From contig NC_134082.1 in NCBI RefSeq assembly GCF_000715075.1, positions 103,828,399 through 103,892,398 on the forward strand: a stretch of DNA of 64,000 bases, read 5' to 3'. A model generated the notes under the pieces. That model worked only from the letters and a program-made list of their open reading frames with translations. It did not search any database and was not told the origin of the DNA. A program made the translations under genes and the position numbers. Source of the DNA: Nicotiana tabacum (Eukaryota; Streptophyta; Magnoliopsida; Solanales; Solanaceae). Below are positions 34,001-46,350 of the stretch, piece by piece (positions within the stretch are counted from its first letter, which is position 1; each line of letters begins with the position of its first letter).

Positions 34001-34752
34001 TCTAAGAACCCAGAATCTCTGGTTCAGGGTTCAAGAATTCGTGCTTATTAATGTGTTTTTATTTGGTTTTATTGTTGATATTACTGCATTTTTTGGACTT
34101 AATGTGCTAATTATCACTTACCGCTTTGATATTACTTGAACTGTATTTAAATGTCTTCTTATGCCTCCCTTTTGAGTCTTCTAAAAAAGGGTGCTCACGT
34201 TCATGTGGCCCACTTTTCTGTTAGAGTTATGCCAAATAGAACGGGGCTGGGGAAGCAACAAGGCCCGGGTATACTTTAGTGCTCCCGGTACGTTGCCCCC
34301 TCTTCGGCTCGAGTTGTCTGCTCGGGTAAGCCAGGTCAAGAACACAACCTCAGGTTTAAACTTAGAATAACATAACCTCATGCCGGATCCCTAATAGGAA
34401 CGTTTATTTGCATCACGTGCATTTAACTTTGGGGTTTCAACACAGGGGTTGGGTCTGTCTAGGACAGGTGTATCCAAAACAAAAGACCATCCTGACGCAT
34501 CCTATGTGCTATATGAATTTTTATTTGTTTCGGCTTGCATGTTGACTGGCTAGGGAAAGGAAATCAGGAGAAAAACCAAGAGTGAGGTAGGATAGAGAAT
34601 TCACCCGATTCTGAAAATTCCGGTATTTGAAAATGCCTCGAAACTCTGCCAAAATTTTGAAAAACAAAAAAGAAGAAATGAAAATGTATTTCAAAAAAAA
34701 AGAAAAAAAAGAAAGTGAGTCAATATCATGCTTTTTCCAATTATGTCAAAAC

Positions 34753-34822
34753 TGACCGAACTACGCAGGTCTGATTCTCACAGGATGTGAGATACGTAGG
34801 CAAAGCTCATCGGTTCTGGCCC
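34753..34822 (+). other. Hairpin module, copy a (best-formed)
   Basis: The outer arms CTACG (34762-34766) and CGTAG (34796-34800) pair, and the inner TCTCACA (34777-34783) pairs perfectly over 7 bp with TGTGAGA (34787-34793) around a gga loop. It is flanked by accgaa on the left and gcaaagctcatcggttctgg on the right. Confidence 0.7.
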
Positions 34823-35487
34823 CAATTTAAAAAAAAATATAAAAACAATTTCCTTTAATTCCGTCCTTAGAAACATTTCCTTAAAAAAAATATATATTTT
34901 CAAACTAAAAAAAAAATAGTTTCCTTCTTTCTAAAGTTTTTCATATGAAAAAAAATAATAAAATAAAATAAAATAAAAAAGTCAATCAAAAATCAAAATC
35001 CAAAATATGGGTTTCCTTTATTTTGAAGTATTTTTCTCAAAAATTCAAAAAAAATAAATCTTTTCCTTGTTTAAAAGTATCTCTAAAAATTTGAAAAAAT
35101 TGAAGTCCAAAAATATTTTCGCTTTTCTTTAGAAGTGCTTTTGTAAATAAATAAAAACTCAGAAATCCAAAATATTTTCTTAAAAGTCCCTCTTTTGAAA
35201 ATTAAGAAGCAACATCCAAAATTCAAAAATATTTTCTCTCTTCTTTAGATAAAGAGAAAACCAATGAAAATTCAAACAAAAATATTTTCTTTTTACTTTT
35301 AAAATTTTCACAGTTCAAATCAAAAGCAAATGAATTTTTAGAAGTCTTTCTTCCAAAAACAAAACAAAAATCAAAATCAAAATAAAAAAATAAAAAAAAA
35401 AGAAATATTTCCTTTATTCTTTTAAAGCATTTCTTTCAAAAATTCCAACAAAAAAGAAAGTTAGTTTATTTACTCCATTTTCGATCT

Positions 35488-35560
35488 TTCCGAACTACGC
35501 AAGATCTGATTCATGTGGCGTCATAATACGTAGGCAATCCTCATCGGATTCGATCATAGC
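35488..35560 (+). other. Hairpin module, copy b
   Basis: The outer arms CTACG (35495-35499) and CGTAG (35529-35533) pair. The inner ATT-c-ATG pairs with CAT-AAT (six pairs, one bulged C) around tggcgt. Flanks ccgaa and gcaatcctcatcggattcg match copy a. Confidence 0.65.
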
Positions 35561-35980
35561 CATAAAATTAACTGAGTAAAAAATAAATAGAAAAAAAGAG
35601 AAAGCAAAATTGAGTAAAAGAGAGAGTGACAAAAAAAAAGAGTGACAAAAAAGAAAAAGAAAAGAAAAGAGAGTGCCAAAAAATAAAAGAGCGACGAAAA
35701 TTAAATGAAAAAAAATCAAGAGTGATTAAGAGAGGCAGAAATAAAAGAAAAAGGGTACATACTAAAAGGGTTAACTAAGGCCGGGATGAAACATGCAACC
35801 GTTCAAACACATGGTAGAAACGTTTAACTGTTTAGGTGCATTGCATCCAAACGTGCAATTTCCTATCTTTTAAGCGTCTCAAAACTAACAGGGTTGTTGG
35901 GTGTGCAAACTAGCCAGGATTTGGTGGTTGGTTTTGTTGGTAGTCTAGCCTCCCTTCCTTCACAAGATCCAAAGGCACAG

Positions 35981-37880
35981 ATGGCCTCCGCAAGCAATCT
36001 ACCAATCATCGGTCCTGAGGATAGCCCGGCATCGGCTATCTGCAACTAGAATTAGCAATTGCTGAAGAGAATAAGATGTTGCGTCTCCGCATATTGGAAA
36101 TGTGGGACGCCTGGTCTAATGATAGGGAACCGCCAAGTGCAATCCCTGGGTTCCCTGAGTTGATCCCCAGGTCAGGTGAGGTTACCAACGCCCTTATGCC
36201 CAACCCGCTCATCCCATGCGGGTACCCTCCAATGCCGTTTAATGATCCTGGCATGCCTTCTGTAGTTCGCCCCCAGGCGCCAGTTTCCTAGGCACCTCCA
36301 ATATTGTTCTCTACAGCACCAGTCTGCACTAGAATACAACCAACTTTACCACGGTCGTATGTTGAGCCTCCAATGTTCACCTTTCAGCATCCACAACTTC
36401 AATCAGAAATAACATATGTGACCCCGTACTCTTTCATTCAACCTCCGCAATATGATCTCTCGGGAGAGCAAGGAAAGGTTGTTAAAAATTCCGAGCAAGA
36501 GGAAATGGCTCCGAAGATGAAGAGCCTAGAACAAAGCCTTAAAAACATACAAGGTCTGAGTGGTCAGAAGAGTGTCTCATACTCTGACCTCTGTATGTTT
36601 CCCTATGTCCACTAGCCAGCTGGCTTCAAGATGCCAAAATTTGAAAAGTACAACGGGCACGGAGACCCGGTCGCTCATCTGAAACGATATTGTAACTAGT
36701 TGAGGGGTACTGGTGGAAAAGAGTAGCTGCTAATGGCCTATTTTGGGGAAAGTCTCACCAGAATCGCTTCTGAGTGGTATACGGATCAAGAAATTATCTA
36801 TTGGCATGTGTGGGATGATATGGCTCAAGATTTTGTCCGCCAGTTCCAATATAATACGGACATCACTCCCAACAAAAACTCCTTGTCCAATTTGAAAAAG
36901 AAAACTGCGGAAAGCTTCCGCGAATATGCTGTCAAATGGCGTGAGCAAGGTTCCAGGGTAAAGCCTCAAATGGACGAAACTGAAATGGTCACGGTCTTTC
37001 TGCATGCCCAAGAGGCTGACTACTTCCAGAACATGATGTCTGCTATGGGTAAGTCGTTCACTGAGGCTATCATTTTAGGGAAATGGTTGAAAATGGTTTA
37101 AAAACAGGTCGAATCTTGAGTCATGCTGCTTTTAAAGCCACATCACAGGCTGCTCAGAATGGTTCAAAGGGTTTGATGAACAACAATGGGAGTGAAGACG
37201 GAGACATGATGGCTTCAAGCTCGAGGGGGCCCCGCAGGTCACTCATCCAATCATTTGTGCTTCCTATGTTCCCTCCACACTATTGTCCTTTTCAAGATGA
37301 CGCTTATGTCGTGGCACCACCTCCTTATGCGGTGATGAACGTGCAATCTTACACGCGGCCACAACATCATACACAGAAAGATCCACCTCCTATAAATGCC
37401 CATCCTTACCAAGCTCCATATAATCCCCAACCAAATGTTCCCCAGTACAATCCTCTCCCAAGAGAGACTTTCAGGAAGAATCAGTTCACCCCTATTGGTG
37501 AATCTTATTCAAGCTTGTTTCAAAAGCTAATCAATCTAGATCTATTGCAGCCAGTGGCCCCGAACCAGCCGAACCCCGAGTCCCCCTCACGCCGAGCTAG
37601 TATTATTTGTGATTACCACTATAGAGTAGTGGGATACAGTACAGAGGACTATTAGACCCTCAAAAGGGCAGTTGAAGATTTGATTGAAGCTGAAAGAATC
37701 GTTTTTCGGGATGAAAAAGCTCCTAATGTGATGATAAATCTGTTGCCTTCCCACAACATCGGGCCAATAGTCGGACTGATTTGTGAAGCTGAGGAATTTG
37801 ATCCGACCCTGAAGGCCATTGCAGCCATTGCCGAAACAAAAGAAAAGCCGAAAAATGCCAAGCCTGAATGTTCCCCATAA
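35981..37880 (+). pseudogene. Tat-type Gag of the level-3 element, disrupted
   Basis: A likely start is the ATG at 35981 (MASASNLPIIGPED), soon hitting a stop. The N-terminal part continues at 36076-36291 (MWDAWSNDREPPSAIPG, a Pro-rich run) and 36304-36615. The capsid domain lies at 36733-37101: ESLTRIASEWYTDQE, WDDMAQDFVRQFQYNTDI, KKTAESFREYAVKWREQGSR. The C-terminal Pro-rich part is at 37083-37655 (PHPYQAPYNPQPNVPQY) and the tail at 37680-37880. At least four stops or frame changes break it. It resembles the Gag of the level-2 Ogre (same FREYA.(K/R)WR block) but is clearly a different subfamily. Confidence 0.85.
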
Positions 37881-38362
37881 GATGGGAGGTTCGGTAGCCA
37901 GTCTTGCTCTCCTTTCTGCGTTCAGAATATCTCAGGGTGTGATTCGGATGTTTTACTTTATTGTCTTACTTTCCAATATAAACCCTTCTATTGAAAAAAA
38001 GAATCAAATGAAATTAATATTTCATTGTCCAGGAATGTCTCTTTTCTTAATCTTGTCGTTTTCCTTGTTCTCTTTTTAGTTCTGTTATTCAGATTTCAAT
38101 AACATGACATGCTTGCGGACTTCATTCCTAGATCTTAAAACGCTGTTAGACTTCGAAATAATGAATCAAGAATTAGATTGCAATGAAGATAAGGAAATAA
38201 AACAAAGAGTTGGAACATTTAAAGGAAAATTGGCTCTAGTTTGAAAAGATCCATACATGGTAACGAGGGTACTACCAAAGAGAACGTTGTACCTGGAAAA
38301 CATCAAAAGAAATGTCCTTATAATAATTGTCAATGCAAATGCAGGCAAAAGGTACTCTGATT
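37881..38362 (+). pseudogene. Pol remnant: pro-RT linker joined to integrase C terminus
   Basis: At 38096-38205 the text matches the protease-RT linker of Tat elements (FNNMTC, then IMNQELDCNED). At about 38205-38225 it passes directly into an integrase C-terminal piece (GKLALV-stop-KDPYMVTRVLPKRTLYLENI, about 38223-38310). Everything between, RT, both RNases H and the integrase core, is absent. Protease active-site motifs are not seen either. One deletion of several kilobases explains the junction. Confidence 0.7.
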
Positions 38363-38689
38363 GACCCTCGCTATAGTATTAATATTCTCCAGTTGGGATG
38401 ACGAAGACTTTCATTCTCGCTACCCAAACACCATTACCCCTTTTGTAAACCATTTGAGCCGGTTACTTTTCTTTGATTACCCTCTTTGGAACCTGAAAGT
38501 GTTATTGAAAAAAAGAGATGAAAAGTGAAAAAAAAGAGAAGAAAAAGAAAAATACAAAAAAGGAAGAAAAAACAAAGAAAATGAAAAAAAAGATGAAAAA
38601 AGAGAAAGGGAAAAGGAAAGAAAAGGAAAGAGAAAAAAAACAAAGTAGAAGAAAAACAAAAGAAAACTAGAAAAATGAAAAACAAAGTT

Positions 38690-38760
38690 ACCTGAATTAT
38701 GTTCGACTTGATTCCGAAAGGATACGTATGCAGCCTCTCTCTGGGGTTCAGTCACACCAA
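38690..38760 (+). other. Hairpin module, copy c (degenerate)
   Basis: The left arm TTATG (38697-38701) and right arm CGTAT (38725-38729) pair over four positions, one of them G-U. The inner TCC and GGA enclose gaaa. The flanking 'gcagcc' and 'ggttcagtca' are kept. Confidence 0.45.
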
Positions 38761-38956
38761 AATAAAAATCCAAATTCCCCCCGCAAATTGAAACTGGGGC
38801 AGATGTTATAATGGTTCGGCGATGGTTTCGCCCGAAAGGTTCCAAAGTTGTAACTCAATCCAAATCCTTTTTACCCCAAAACCCTGCTCAAGTCCTTCTG
38901 ATCAATCGGCAAAGAGGTTCAAAATGGGAGGATACAATTACTTGGATCTGATACAA

Positions 38957-39212
38957 TAAAATGAGAGAAATAAAATGAGAGATTCTTATTGGTGAAAACC
39001 CACACGGGCATCGTAAGACGATGGTAAGCAGAGAAATAAAATGAGAGAGTCTTATTGGTGAAAACTCACATGGGCACCGTGAGGCGACGTTAAGCAGAGA
39101 AATTAGAAATGAGAGAGTCTTGTTAGTGAAAACTCGAAAAGAGCACTATTAGGTGATGTTGAGAAGAGAAATGAGAGAGGTCAGCTCATGAAAACCCACA
39201 AAGGGCGCCCAT
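38957..39212 (+). repeat. Four-copy repeat of about 70 bp
   Basis: Each unit contains 'aaatgagagagtcttattgg' then 'tgaaaac(c/t)cacaygggca' and 'gaagcgatgttaagcagag' variants. The last copy is partial. Confidence 0.65.
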
Positions 39213-40309
39213 GATCGAAAAGAAGATCCTCACAACCATCGTCATCAACAGAGTCCTGGCAAGGTTTCTCGATTTTGAGGCAAAAGTTGATGAATTTCCG
39301 AGGGTCGGATGGTTTACACAAATTAGGCATCCAATCCAAAAGGCATGTAATGTTCATTGAAGTCTGCATGTACTCCAGATAAGTCCTTCTTTCCTTTCCC
39401 CGAAAGGGACACATCTTGTTTAAACTGATTCTCTATTCCCTTGTTTGTTTTCTTTGAATCCTTTTCGGTCTAACTCTATTCCGAAACTAAGACAAAGAAG
39501 AGATAGTAAGATTGATTTATAGGGCTTTCATTTGACACAAGCTAATGTGCAAAAAAAGCACCCAGCCTCAGCAGGTACATCAAGTCGACCTCGACTGGCC
39601 ATGGCAGCCGATGCTTTGAAATCAAAACTTTTGGAAGGAGCAAATCAAATTGAGACCACGTGGCTAAATGTCTCGGCAAAAGTTCGAAAAGCCAAGGCGC
39701 CCAAATGCTCTGAAATTGAAGCTGGAAGAAAGAAACTAGAAATGAAAGGCCTATAAAGGTGAAATAAAGTTGGAAAAGGTTAAGTCCCACACGACTAGCC
39801 GTTGCAGCAAGTTTGAGGAGCCAAAAAGTTCCCCAATGCTCTGAATGGTTAAAACAAAAAAAAAATAAAAAGAAAAAAAGAGAAAAAAAGTCAAAAGTGA
39901 AAGGCCTACGAAGGAAAAATAAAGTCGAAAAGGTTGAGTTCCACCGACCAACCATCATGGCAAAATCTGGAAAACCCAGAGGTTCTCAGGGCCTGAAATG
40001 AAATCGGCTCCCAGGAAACGAGCAGTTGCAATTGAGATATTCATCAAAGAAGCCGGGCCGAGATCAAGTGATTGAAACAATCAATGCCACAAAACCAACC
40101 ACTGTTTCAAACTAACAATTATTTTTTATTTGAAAACATGAAACATGTGCAATACAAAGCAACCTTGCAAGAAGCAGGTGCAACCAAAGAGAATCTGCGC
40201 AAGGACTAGAAACAGCTTTGCAGCATTAATCAGTCTAAAAGGGAAGTCTCCTTCGAATTCTTTCCTGCATTTTTACTCATTTTCTTCAAAAAAAAAAAAT
40301 CAAAATCAT

Positions 40310-40817
40310 GGTGGCCTAGGGTCCCCAATCTCTAGTTACGTTTTTTCCAACATAGGGTTTCCACTCCCTAGTCTGCTTTTCCAATGTAGGGTCTCCACTT
40401 CCTAGTTGATTTTATTTAGACATAAGATCTCCACTCCCTAGTCGCTTTTCCAATATAGGGTCTCCACTCCCTAGTTGATTTTATTTTAGGCATAGGGTCT
40501 CCACTCCCTAGTCTACTTTTCCAACATAAGGTTTCCACTCCTTAGTCGCTTTTCCAACATAGGGTCTCCACTTCCTAGTTGATTTTATTTTAGGCATAGG
40601 GCCTCCACTCCTAGTCTGCTTTTCCAACATAGGGTCCCCACTCCCTAGTTGATTTTATTTTAGGTATATGGTCTCCACTCCCTATCTGCTTTTTTCAAAA
40701 TAGGATCTCCACTCCCTAGTTGAAGTTATTTTAGACATAGAGTCTCCACTCCCGAGTCGCTTTTCCAACATATGGTCTCCACTCCCTAGTTGAAGTTATT
40801 TTAGACATAGGGTCTCC
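40310..40817 (+). repeat. TAGGGTCTCCACTCCCTAGT minisatellite, left part
   Basis: Head-to-tail units of two alternating types: 'cataggGTCTCCACTCCC' + 'tagttgattttattttagg' (about 37 bp) and the same core + 'tagtctgcttttccaa' (about 33 bp), giving a higher-order unit near 70 bp. The array is interrupted by the copia element at 40823 and resumes at 50896. Confidence 0.9.
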
Positions 40818-40822
40818 ACTCC

Positions 40823-41736
40823 TAATATTTTAAGCGTCAATACCACACAAGAGGGGGGCTGATTTGTGTGGTACCCAATTTTCGATCTAGAAGAACCAGG
40901 TTCTTTTAGGTGTTCTAACTACTACTGTTTGCGGAATTAAAAGTACATAAAATAAAGAACACAAAGATTTTACGTGGAAAACACCTAGCTCAAAAGGTGA
41001 AAAAACCATGACCTACTACTCAGTAGGATTTTCCCAAACTTCCACTAAAATCACTGAGCCAAAATAGCATTTACAAAACTCTTTGTAAACCTAAGGATTA
41101 ACTCTAATCCCGTTGTAGCACACAGCCTCAACTGTTGCGACAACTTCAAGTTAGCCTATAACTTGAACTCTCAAAGTACCTAATACAATTGCTTCTATGA
41201 AAGCTGAAAAGGTACAACTTTGAACCACCTACTACAATTGAACTAGAATAAGAAAAAAACACAATGGAACTGGTTCTTCTATCTCGTTCAAGTAGTTTCA
41301 AGAGTGCACACCCAAATCTTACATAAATTGCTTGCAAAATCACCTTGCTCTTTTGCTTTCAATTTAGTTTAACTTCTGCATTTGTGCCACCCTGTAAAAG
41401 AGAACAATCACTGTTATTTAATAGGTTAGAAATCAGAGTTTGATTGAGATTCAATTTATGATCTTCTATCGTAGTTGAGTCCTTGATGATATCAAACTCT
41501 AACACTCTCTTTATTCGGATTGTGTTCTCTTCATATAAGGAGACTTTCTCCCCTTATCCAATATGCAACCTTTTTGATCAGATCAAGAGATATTGCTGCT
41601 TGATCATTGGGACTTATCTCCTTTACGTGCATCTCACATGTATAGGTTGATCATGACTGTACTTCACATGATGGACCTGGTCCATGACTAAGTTCATTTG
41701 TCATTCTTCAAAACTTTACCTGTTCCTGGGCTAACA
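40823..41736 (-). repeat. 3' LTR of the SIRE-type element
   Basis: 914 bp. On the plus strand it begins taatattttaagcg (the terminal CA of the minus strand is mutated) and ends gggctaaca. It differs from the other LTR at scattered single bases, with no net length change. Confidence 0.92.
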
Positions 41737-41751
41737 AATTCCCTCTTTTTG
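41737..41751 (-). other. Polypurine tract of the SIRE-type element
   Basis: On the minus strand caaaaagagggaatt abuts the LTR start tgttagccc. Confidence 0.75.
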
Positions 41752-42389
41752 ATGATGACAAACTCTGTGCTTTTTACTGATCAAAGAACCTGTAAGAACT
41801 CAGCTTAACCATTAACACTAAACATAGAAAATTACTTATCATCAAGGACCAGGTTAATTAGGTTATAAATATCACTTATTTCAGCACAATATCTCTTCCC
41901 CCTTTTGGCATTATCGAAAAGTTGCATGCATAGTGTGAATTACAGATTTTAATAAGTACTCACAGTCATTGGGGCAACTGCAAGTGCAATCATGGTGCAA
42001 TCATCAGTAATCAAACAAACATATTTAAACTATCAAGGTCAGAATAATCATTGAACAAGAGAGAATAGTAGTTGTCATTGATAGAGATATGTTTCTACAA
42101 ACAAATCACAAAAAGAAAGAAAAACATTCAAACCATGAGCAAAAATAGAAAAATCCCTAATGTGGGTCACTAGGGGGGGGTACTAGAACTAGTTCAGGAG
42201 ACAGAAACTAGGAGTCCTAAGGCTTGGAGGAACTAGAGGGTTGAGTTTGGAGAAGACTCAGCATATTATGAAGAATTCCATCGTTCTTCTCCTTTTCTTT
42301 TGCAAGCTCAATTCTGAGACCATCCCTCTCAGCTTCTACTTCAACCACACGAGCTTGGAGCCTAGCAATTTCTGCATCCTTAGTAGCAC

Positions 42390-44321
42390 ATTCCTAAACC
42401 AAAGTCCTAGCCTTGCTGTTGATGGGTGTCTTCAGAGATGAACCAGGTTCAACTGGGATGGCATTGATTGGATAGTCACAAGCAAGAAAAGTTTTGACGC
42501 TAAAGTGTTCTTTGCTTGAGGCCATTTCCCATTTCTTCAAAGGCACGTTCAGCCTGTCCAGAACTGTGGTCAATATGAAGCCATATGGAGTAGCATGAGC
42601 CTTGGAGCCATTGATGACCCTGTATAGTAATTTGACAATGAGGGCAGGCCAGTTGATTTGCTTTCCTCTCTCAAGGCACTCTATAAGAACCAGGTCCATG
42701 TAGTTTGCAGTATATCTTCTCTCTTGTTTGGGCAGTAGGCACTTGTTGACAAACTCAAACACAACCTTGTGCTCAGGCCTCATCTCACTTTTCTACACAT
42801 CCCTGGCTTCATTCATATCCTCTAAATCACAGAACCTCTTGGCGATCTCAAGAGCAGTAGGTAGGGAGTCCAGGCATGACCACCTTTGCCTAGTGTAGTC
42901 ATCAAATGCTTCAGAGGGTATATCCAGAATTTCTCCCAGTTTCGCAGCATCAAATTGCACTGGGACTCCCTTCACCAAGCTACTGACAACCCCATCCTTA
43001 ACAGCAGCATTAGCCATGAACTCAATTAGTTCATTTCTGGCTAGTCTCCCATCCATCTGAAGGACCATGTCCTTCCAACCTTGAGCAGTTAAAGAGTCAA
43101 CCAACCTCATCATCCCTGGTTCCACAAGGTCCTTCAACAATCTACCTTTCAAAATATTTCTCCTGCCAAAGATGACAAACTTGTCCTGTTCCTTCTCGGA
43201 TTTCTCTTCTTCTTCTTCTTCTTCTTCTTCTTCTTCTTCTCCACTCCACTCTTCATCATCTGAAACTTTTGCTTATTTAGCTTTCACTGCAGATTTTGTC
43301 CTCTTGACTAGTGAGGGTTCAACAGCTACAGGCATAGAGGAAGACTTCGTGGAGGAAGTCTTGGGTTTCTTAGGCGTGGGTGTAGGAACCTTCACTGATG
43401 TCCCCTTTCCTGATGGACCAGTTCCATCTCCTCTTCCTCAACAGCCACTGAGGATTCTACAATCTTTCCCTTTCCTTTGTCCATTTTCTTTTTCTTACTT
43501 TCTTCTAAAGCCTTTTGTAGATCAGCTTCACTTTGTTTTACCCTACTTCTTGTAGATCTACCCCTAGGCACTAAAGAGCCAGTAGGTGTTTGGGATGAGG
43601 CTTTTCTTTTCTTGGATGTCTTGGGAACATTTTGGGCTTTTGGTGTGGTAGCTTTGCGTTTCTTTAGGTCATAACTTGCCCCAATCTTTCTCAGTTGATC
43701 AGCTAGGGTCTCTTTAGTAGATGAAACGGGTTCATCTCTCTTTTTACTCAGATGAACCAACCCCTCAGCATCCTCCCCAGACCCACTTCCCCCTGACTTC
43801 ATGCCACTCTCTTCTAACCTCTCTTGTGCAACCCCACATATAGCAAGAACTGCTCCCTTCCCATTTCCCCTCTCTTCACCACATGCACCCTCTTTTTTTT
43901 TCTTTTTCAGACTTCTTTTTACCTCCACTCCTACTCGTCTCATCCAGCTTAACATCCCTACTGGGTCCAACCAGAACAAACCTAGTTTCTAAGTTTTCAA
44001 TAACAGATAAGCTTACCTTAGTAGGGAATTCTTGAGTCTTCTCAGAGTCAGAAGACCCATGTTCATCTCCCCCAGTCGCGGATTGAAAAGATTCAGTCTC
44101 AGAGCTAGAATTAGAATTTTAAGCTGGGCTTTCTTTCACTTGGCTAGTTTCAACCTTTCGTTTAAAACCTTCCTCAGATCCCCAGATGCTACAGCTTTTC
44201 ATGCAAGCATTTTCTGCCATCGAAACCTAGGTTTTGGAGATTTACTAGGTGGAGTAAATGAGGATGAATTTGAAGGAGAAGGTGGTGGAGGGGTTCCAGG
44301 ATGATCTTGTGGGTTAGACAT
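42390..44321 (-). pseudogene. Third ORF after pol (env-like position), disrupted
   Basis: It starts at 44321 with MSNPQDHPGTPPPPSPSNSS and stops early (about 44203). Further pieces: 43979-43392, a basic, Lys/Ser-rich region (SLKKKKKEG, KKRKATTPKAQNV, KKKKMDKGKGK) with an acidic run EEEEME; 43255-43200, a Glu-rich tract (the plus strand reads tct/tcc repeats); 43152-42793, MKGRLLKDLVEPGMMRLVDSL and GVPVQFDAAKLGEILDIPSEAFDDY; and 42783-42394, EFVNKCLLPKQERRYTANYMD and WPALIVKLLYRVINGSK. The last two resemble the 'putative plant transposon protein' domain common in plant retroelement third ORFs. No signal peptide or clear membrane anchor is visible, so 'envelope' is only positional. Three or more breaks. 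Confidence 0.6.
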
Positions 44322-44944
44322 GGTTGTTAATTTCTTGATAGAATTTGGGAATTTTGTAGAGGAGGGCAATTAGAAGTGAAGAAGTATTTTTGACGGTTTT
44401 GGAATTATGATGAAGGATGGAGAAGTGATGTGTATTTAAAAGAGAATTAGACAATTAATAGGTAACGACACATTTTTCAGAGGTCAATTAGAAGTCTAAT
44501 CAAACTGAAATTCCAGACTTTTAATGATAGATTTGGCTTCCCTAGCCATTAGGCAAAATTTACGGTGAAGAGTTCTAGATGGACGAAACTGGTTCAATGC
44601 TTAACAGATATAATTTTCTAGGAATTTGACAAGTATAGGACTTCTGCTCATGATTGAATTATTAGTCTTTCTAATTGTGCAGAGTATAAAAAACATACCT
44701 GAACTTTCATATGAAATCATACTGATGAACCAGGTTCTTTATTTTGAATTCCCTTGAACATGCCTCAAATGCCATAATAGAGAAATTTTTTGCAAGAGAT
44801 CAGTGAATCATATAAACACATCGCACAGGAGTATAGTAGTTAAAGTATGAAGTTGAGTAAAAATTAATCTAGATATTTACACACAGTTAGTTTTCCTAGC
44901 CAAATATATATAAAAAATTCATTGTGCATTCTGAGCTGGACCTA
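44322..44944 (-). other. Spacer between pol and the third ORF
   Basis: 623 bp, AT-rich. No ORF or repeat is recognised. In SIRE elements this is where splice or readthrough signals for the third ORF could lie; none is identified. Confidence 0.4.
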
Positions 44945-46350
44945 TTAGGTGATCTTAATTATCCCTAATTCCAACGTGTTCCTCTCAAAGTTTTCTCTAC
45001 TTAGTGCTTTAGTTAAGATGTCAGCAGTTTGCTTATTAGTAGCACATAATTCTATGGAGATCAAACATTTCTCAAAGTTATCTCTTAAGAAGTGGTGCCT
45101 AACATCTATGTGCTTAGTCCTCTTATGATGAACATGGTTCTTTGTCATACTTATAGCACTAGTGTTATCACAGAATATAGGAATGCAACCAACTTCAATG
45201 CCAAAATCTTCCAGCTGTTGTTTGATCCATAGCAATTGAGCACAACAAGAGGCATCAGCAACATACTCAGCTTCAGCACTGGATAAGGCCACTGAATTTT
45301 GCTTTTTAGTAGCCCATGACACAAGACATGAACCAAGAAAGTGTGCCATACCTGAGGTGCTTTTCCTATCCACTAGGAAACCTGCATAATCAGCATCAAC
45401 ATATCCTACTAGATTGAAATTACTACCTTTGGGTACCAAAGACACAGATCAGTGGTGCCTTTCAGATATCTTAGTATCCTCTTGACAATAGTCAAGTGAG
45501 ACTCTTTTGGATTTGCCTGAAAACGGGCACAAAGCCCTACATTGAAAACAATGTCAGGTCTGCTGGCAGTAAGATACAGGAGTGAACCAATCATACCACT
45601 ATATAACTTTTGATCAACTGATGAACCATGTTCATCAATGTCTAATTTAGTGGCAGTTGCAATGGGTGTGTCTATTTCTTTTGATTCTTCCATTTTAAAC
45701 TTTTTGAAAAGCTCTTTTGCATACTTCTGCTGATAGATCATGGTTCTATTAGGACTTTGTTTGATCTGCAAGCCTAAGAAGAAGTTAAGCTCACCCATCA
45801 TACTCATTTCAAACTCACTCCCCATTAATTTTGCAAAGTGCTTACTTATCTTATCAGTGGTGGCCCCAAAGATTATGTCATCAACATATATTTGTACCAC
45901 AAGGAGATCCTTTCCTTTTTCCCTTAAGAATAAGGTACTGTCAATTTTACCTCTTTTGTAACCATGCTCCAGTAGAATTTGCACAGTCGTTCATACCATG
46001 CTCTTGGGGCCTGCTTGAGTCCATAGAGAGCTTTGTCTAACTTGTACACATGATCAGGACATTCTTTGCTCTCAAACCCTGGAGGTTGTTTTACAAACAC
46101 TTCTTCTTTCAGGAAACCATTTAGGAAGGCACTTTTGACATCCATCTGATGAAGAGTGAATTTCATGTGTGCTGCAAAGGCTATGAGGAGTCTTATTGCC
46201 TCTAGTCTTGCAACTGGAGCAAAAGTCTCATCATAATCTATGCCTTCCTCTTGGCTATAACCTTAGACCACTAGTCTTGCCTTGTTTCTTGTAACGGTTC
46301 CATCTTCATCAAGTTTGTTTCTGAAGACTTTGTGCCAATAACTGATCTGT
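44945..46350 (-). pseudogene. SIRE-type reverse transcriptase and RNase H, nearly complete
   Basis: From high to low coordinates: KLDEDGTVTRNKARLVV followed by a stop (about 46310-46262), then [37 protein letters not shown] (46166), [26 protein letters not shown] with the intact YVDD box (about 45900), MMGELNFFLGLQI and LTASRPDI. A frame change near 45440 leads into RNase H (45445-44945): GYVDADYAG, SSAEAEYVA and IFCDNTSAI, so Asp, Glu and Asp are all present, and the end motif TADILTKAL. A second frame change lies near 45960-45980. The active sites are intact; the breaks are few. Confidence 0.88.

Larger units (their letters stand above)
34001..35980 (+). other. A-rich leader of the level-3 element
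   Basis: 2 kb of leader before gag with no ORF of note. From 34620 to 35460 it is very A-rich and built of loose repeats containing 'aaaatattttct', 'tttctttagaagt' and 'tcaaaaatcc' words about 50-60 bp apart. From 35575 to 35760 it is an A/G-only tract (aaaagagagtg words). Two hairpin modules are listed separately. Confidence 0.6.
38363..40309 (+). other. 3' region of the level-3 element, part 1
   Basis: About 1.9 kb without a gene. It holds an A/G-only tract (38505-38670; its antisense gives meaningless Phe-rich ORFs), one hairpin module, a 4-copy repeat (38957-39212), and two diverged copies of a roughly 200-bp block ending in 'aaaggcctayraaggtgaaataaagt' (about 39590-39775 and 39785-39960). 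Confidence 0.55.

Noticed and set aside
38434..38845. Phe/Ser-rich minus-strand ORFs that look like membrane proteins
   Set aside because: They are the antisense of an A/G-only low-complexity tract (38505-38670).
39542..39958. 138-codon minus-strand ORF rich in Phe
   Set aside because: It is the antisense of purine-rich 3' UTR text of the level-3 element and has no domain.
43172..43555. 127-codon plus-strand ORF with a long Ser run
   Set aside because: It is the antisense of the Glu-rich part of the SIRE third ORF (a tct/tcc repeat).
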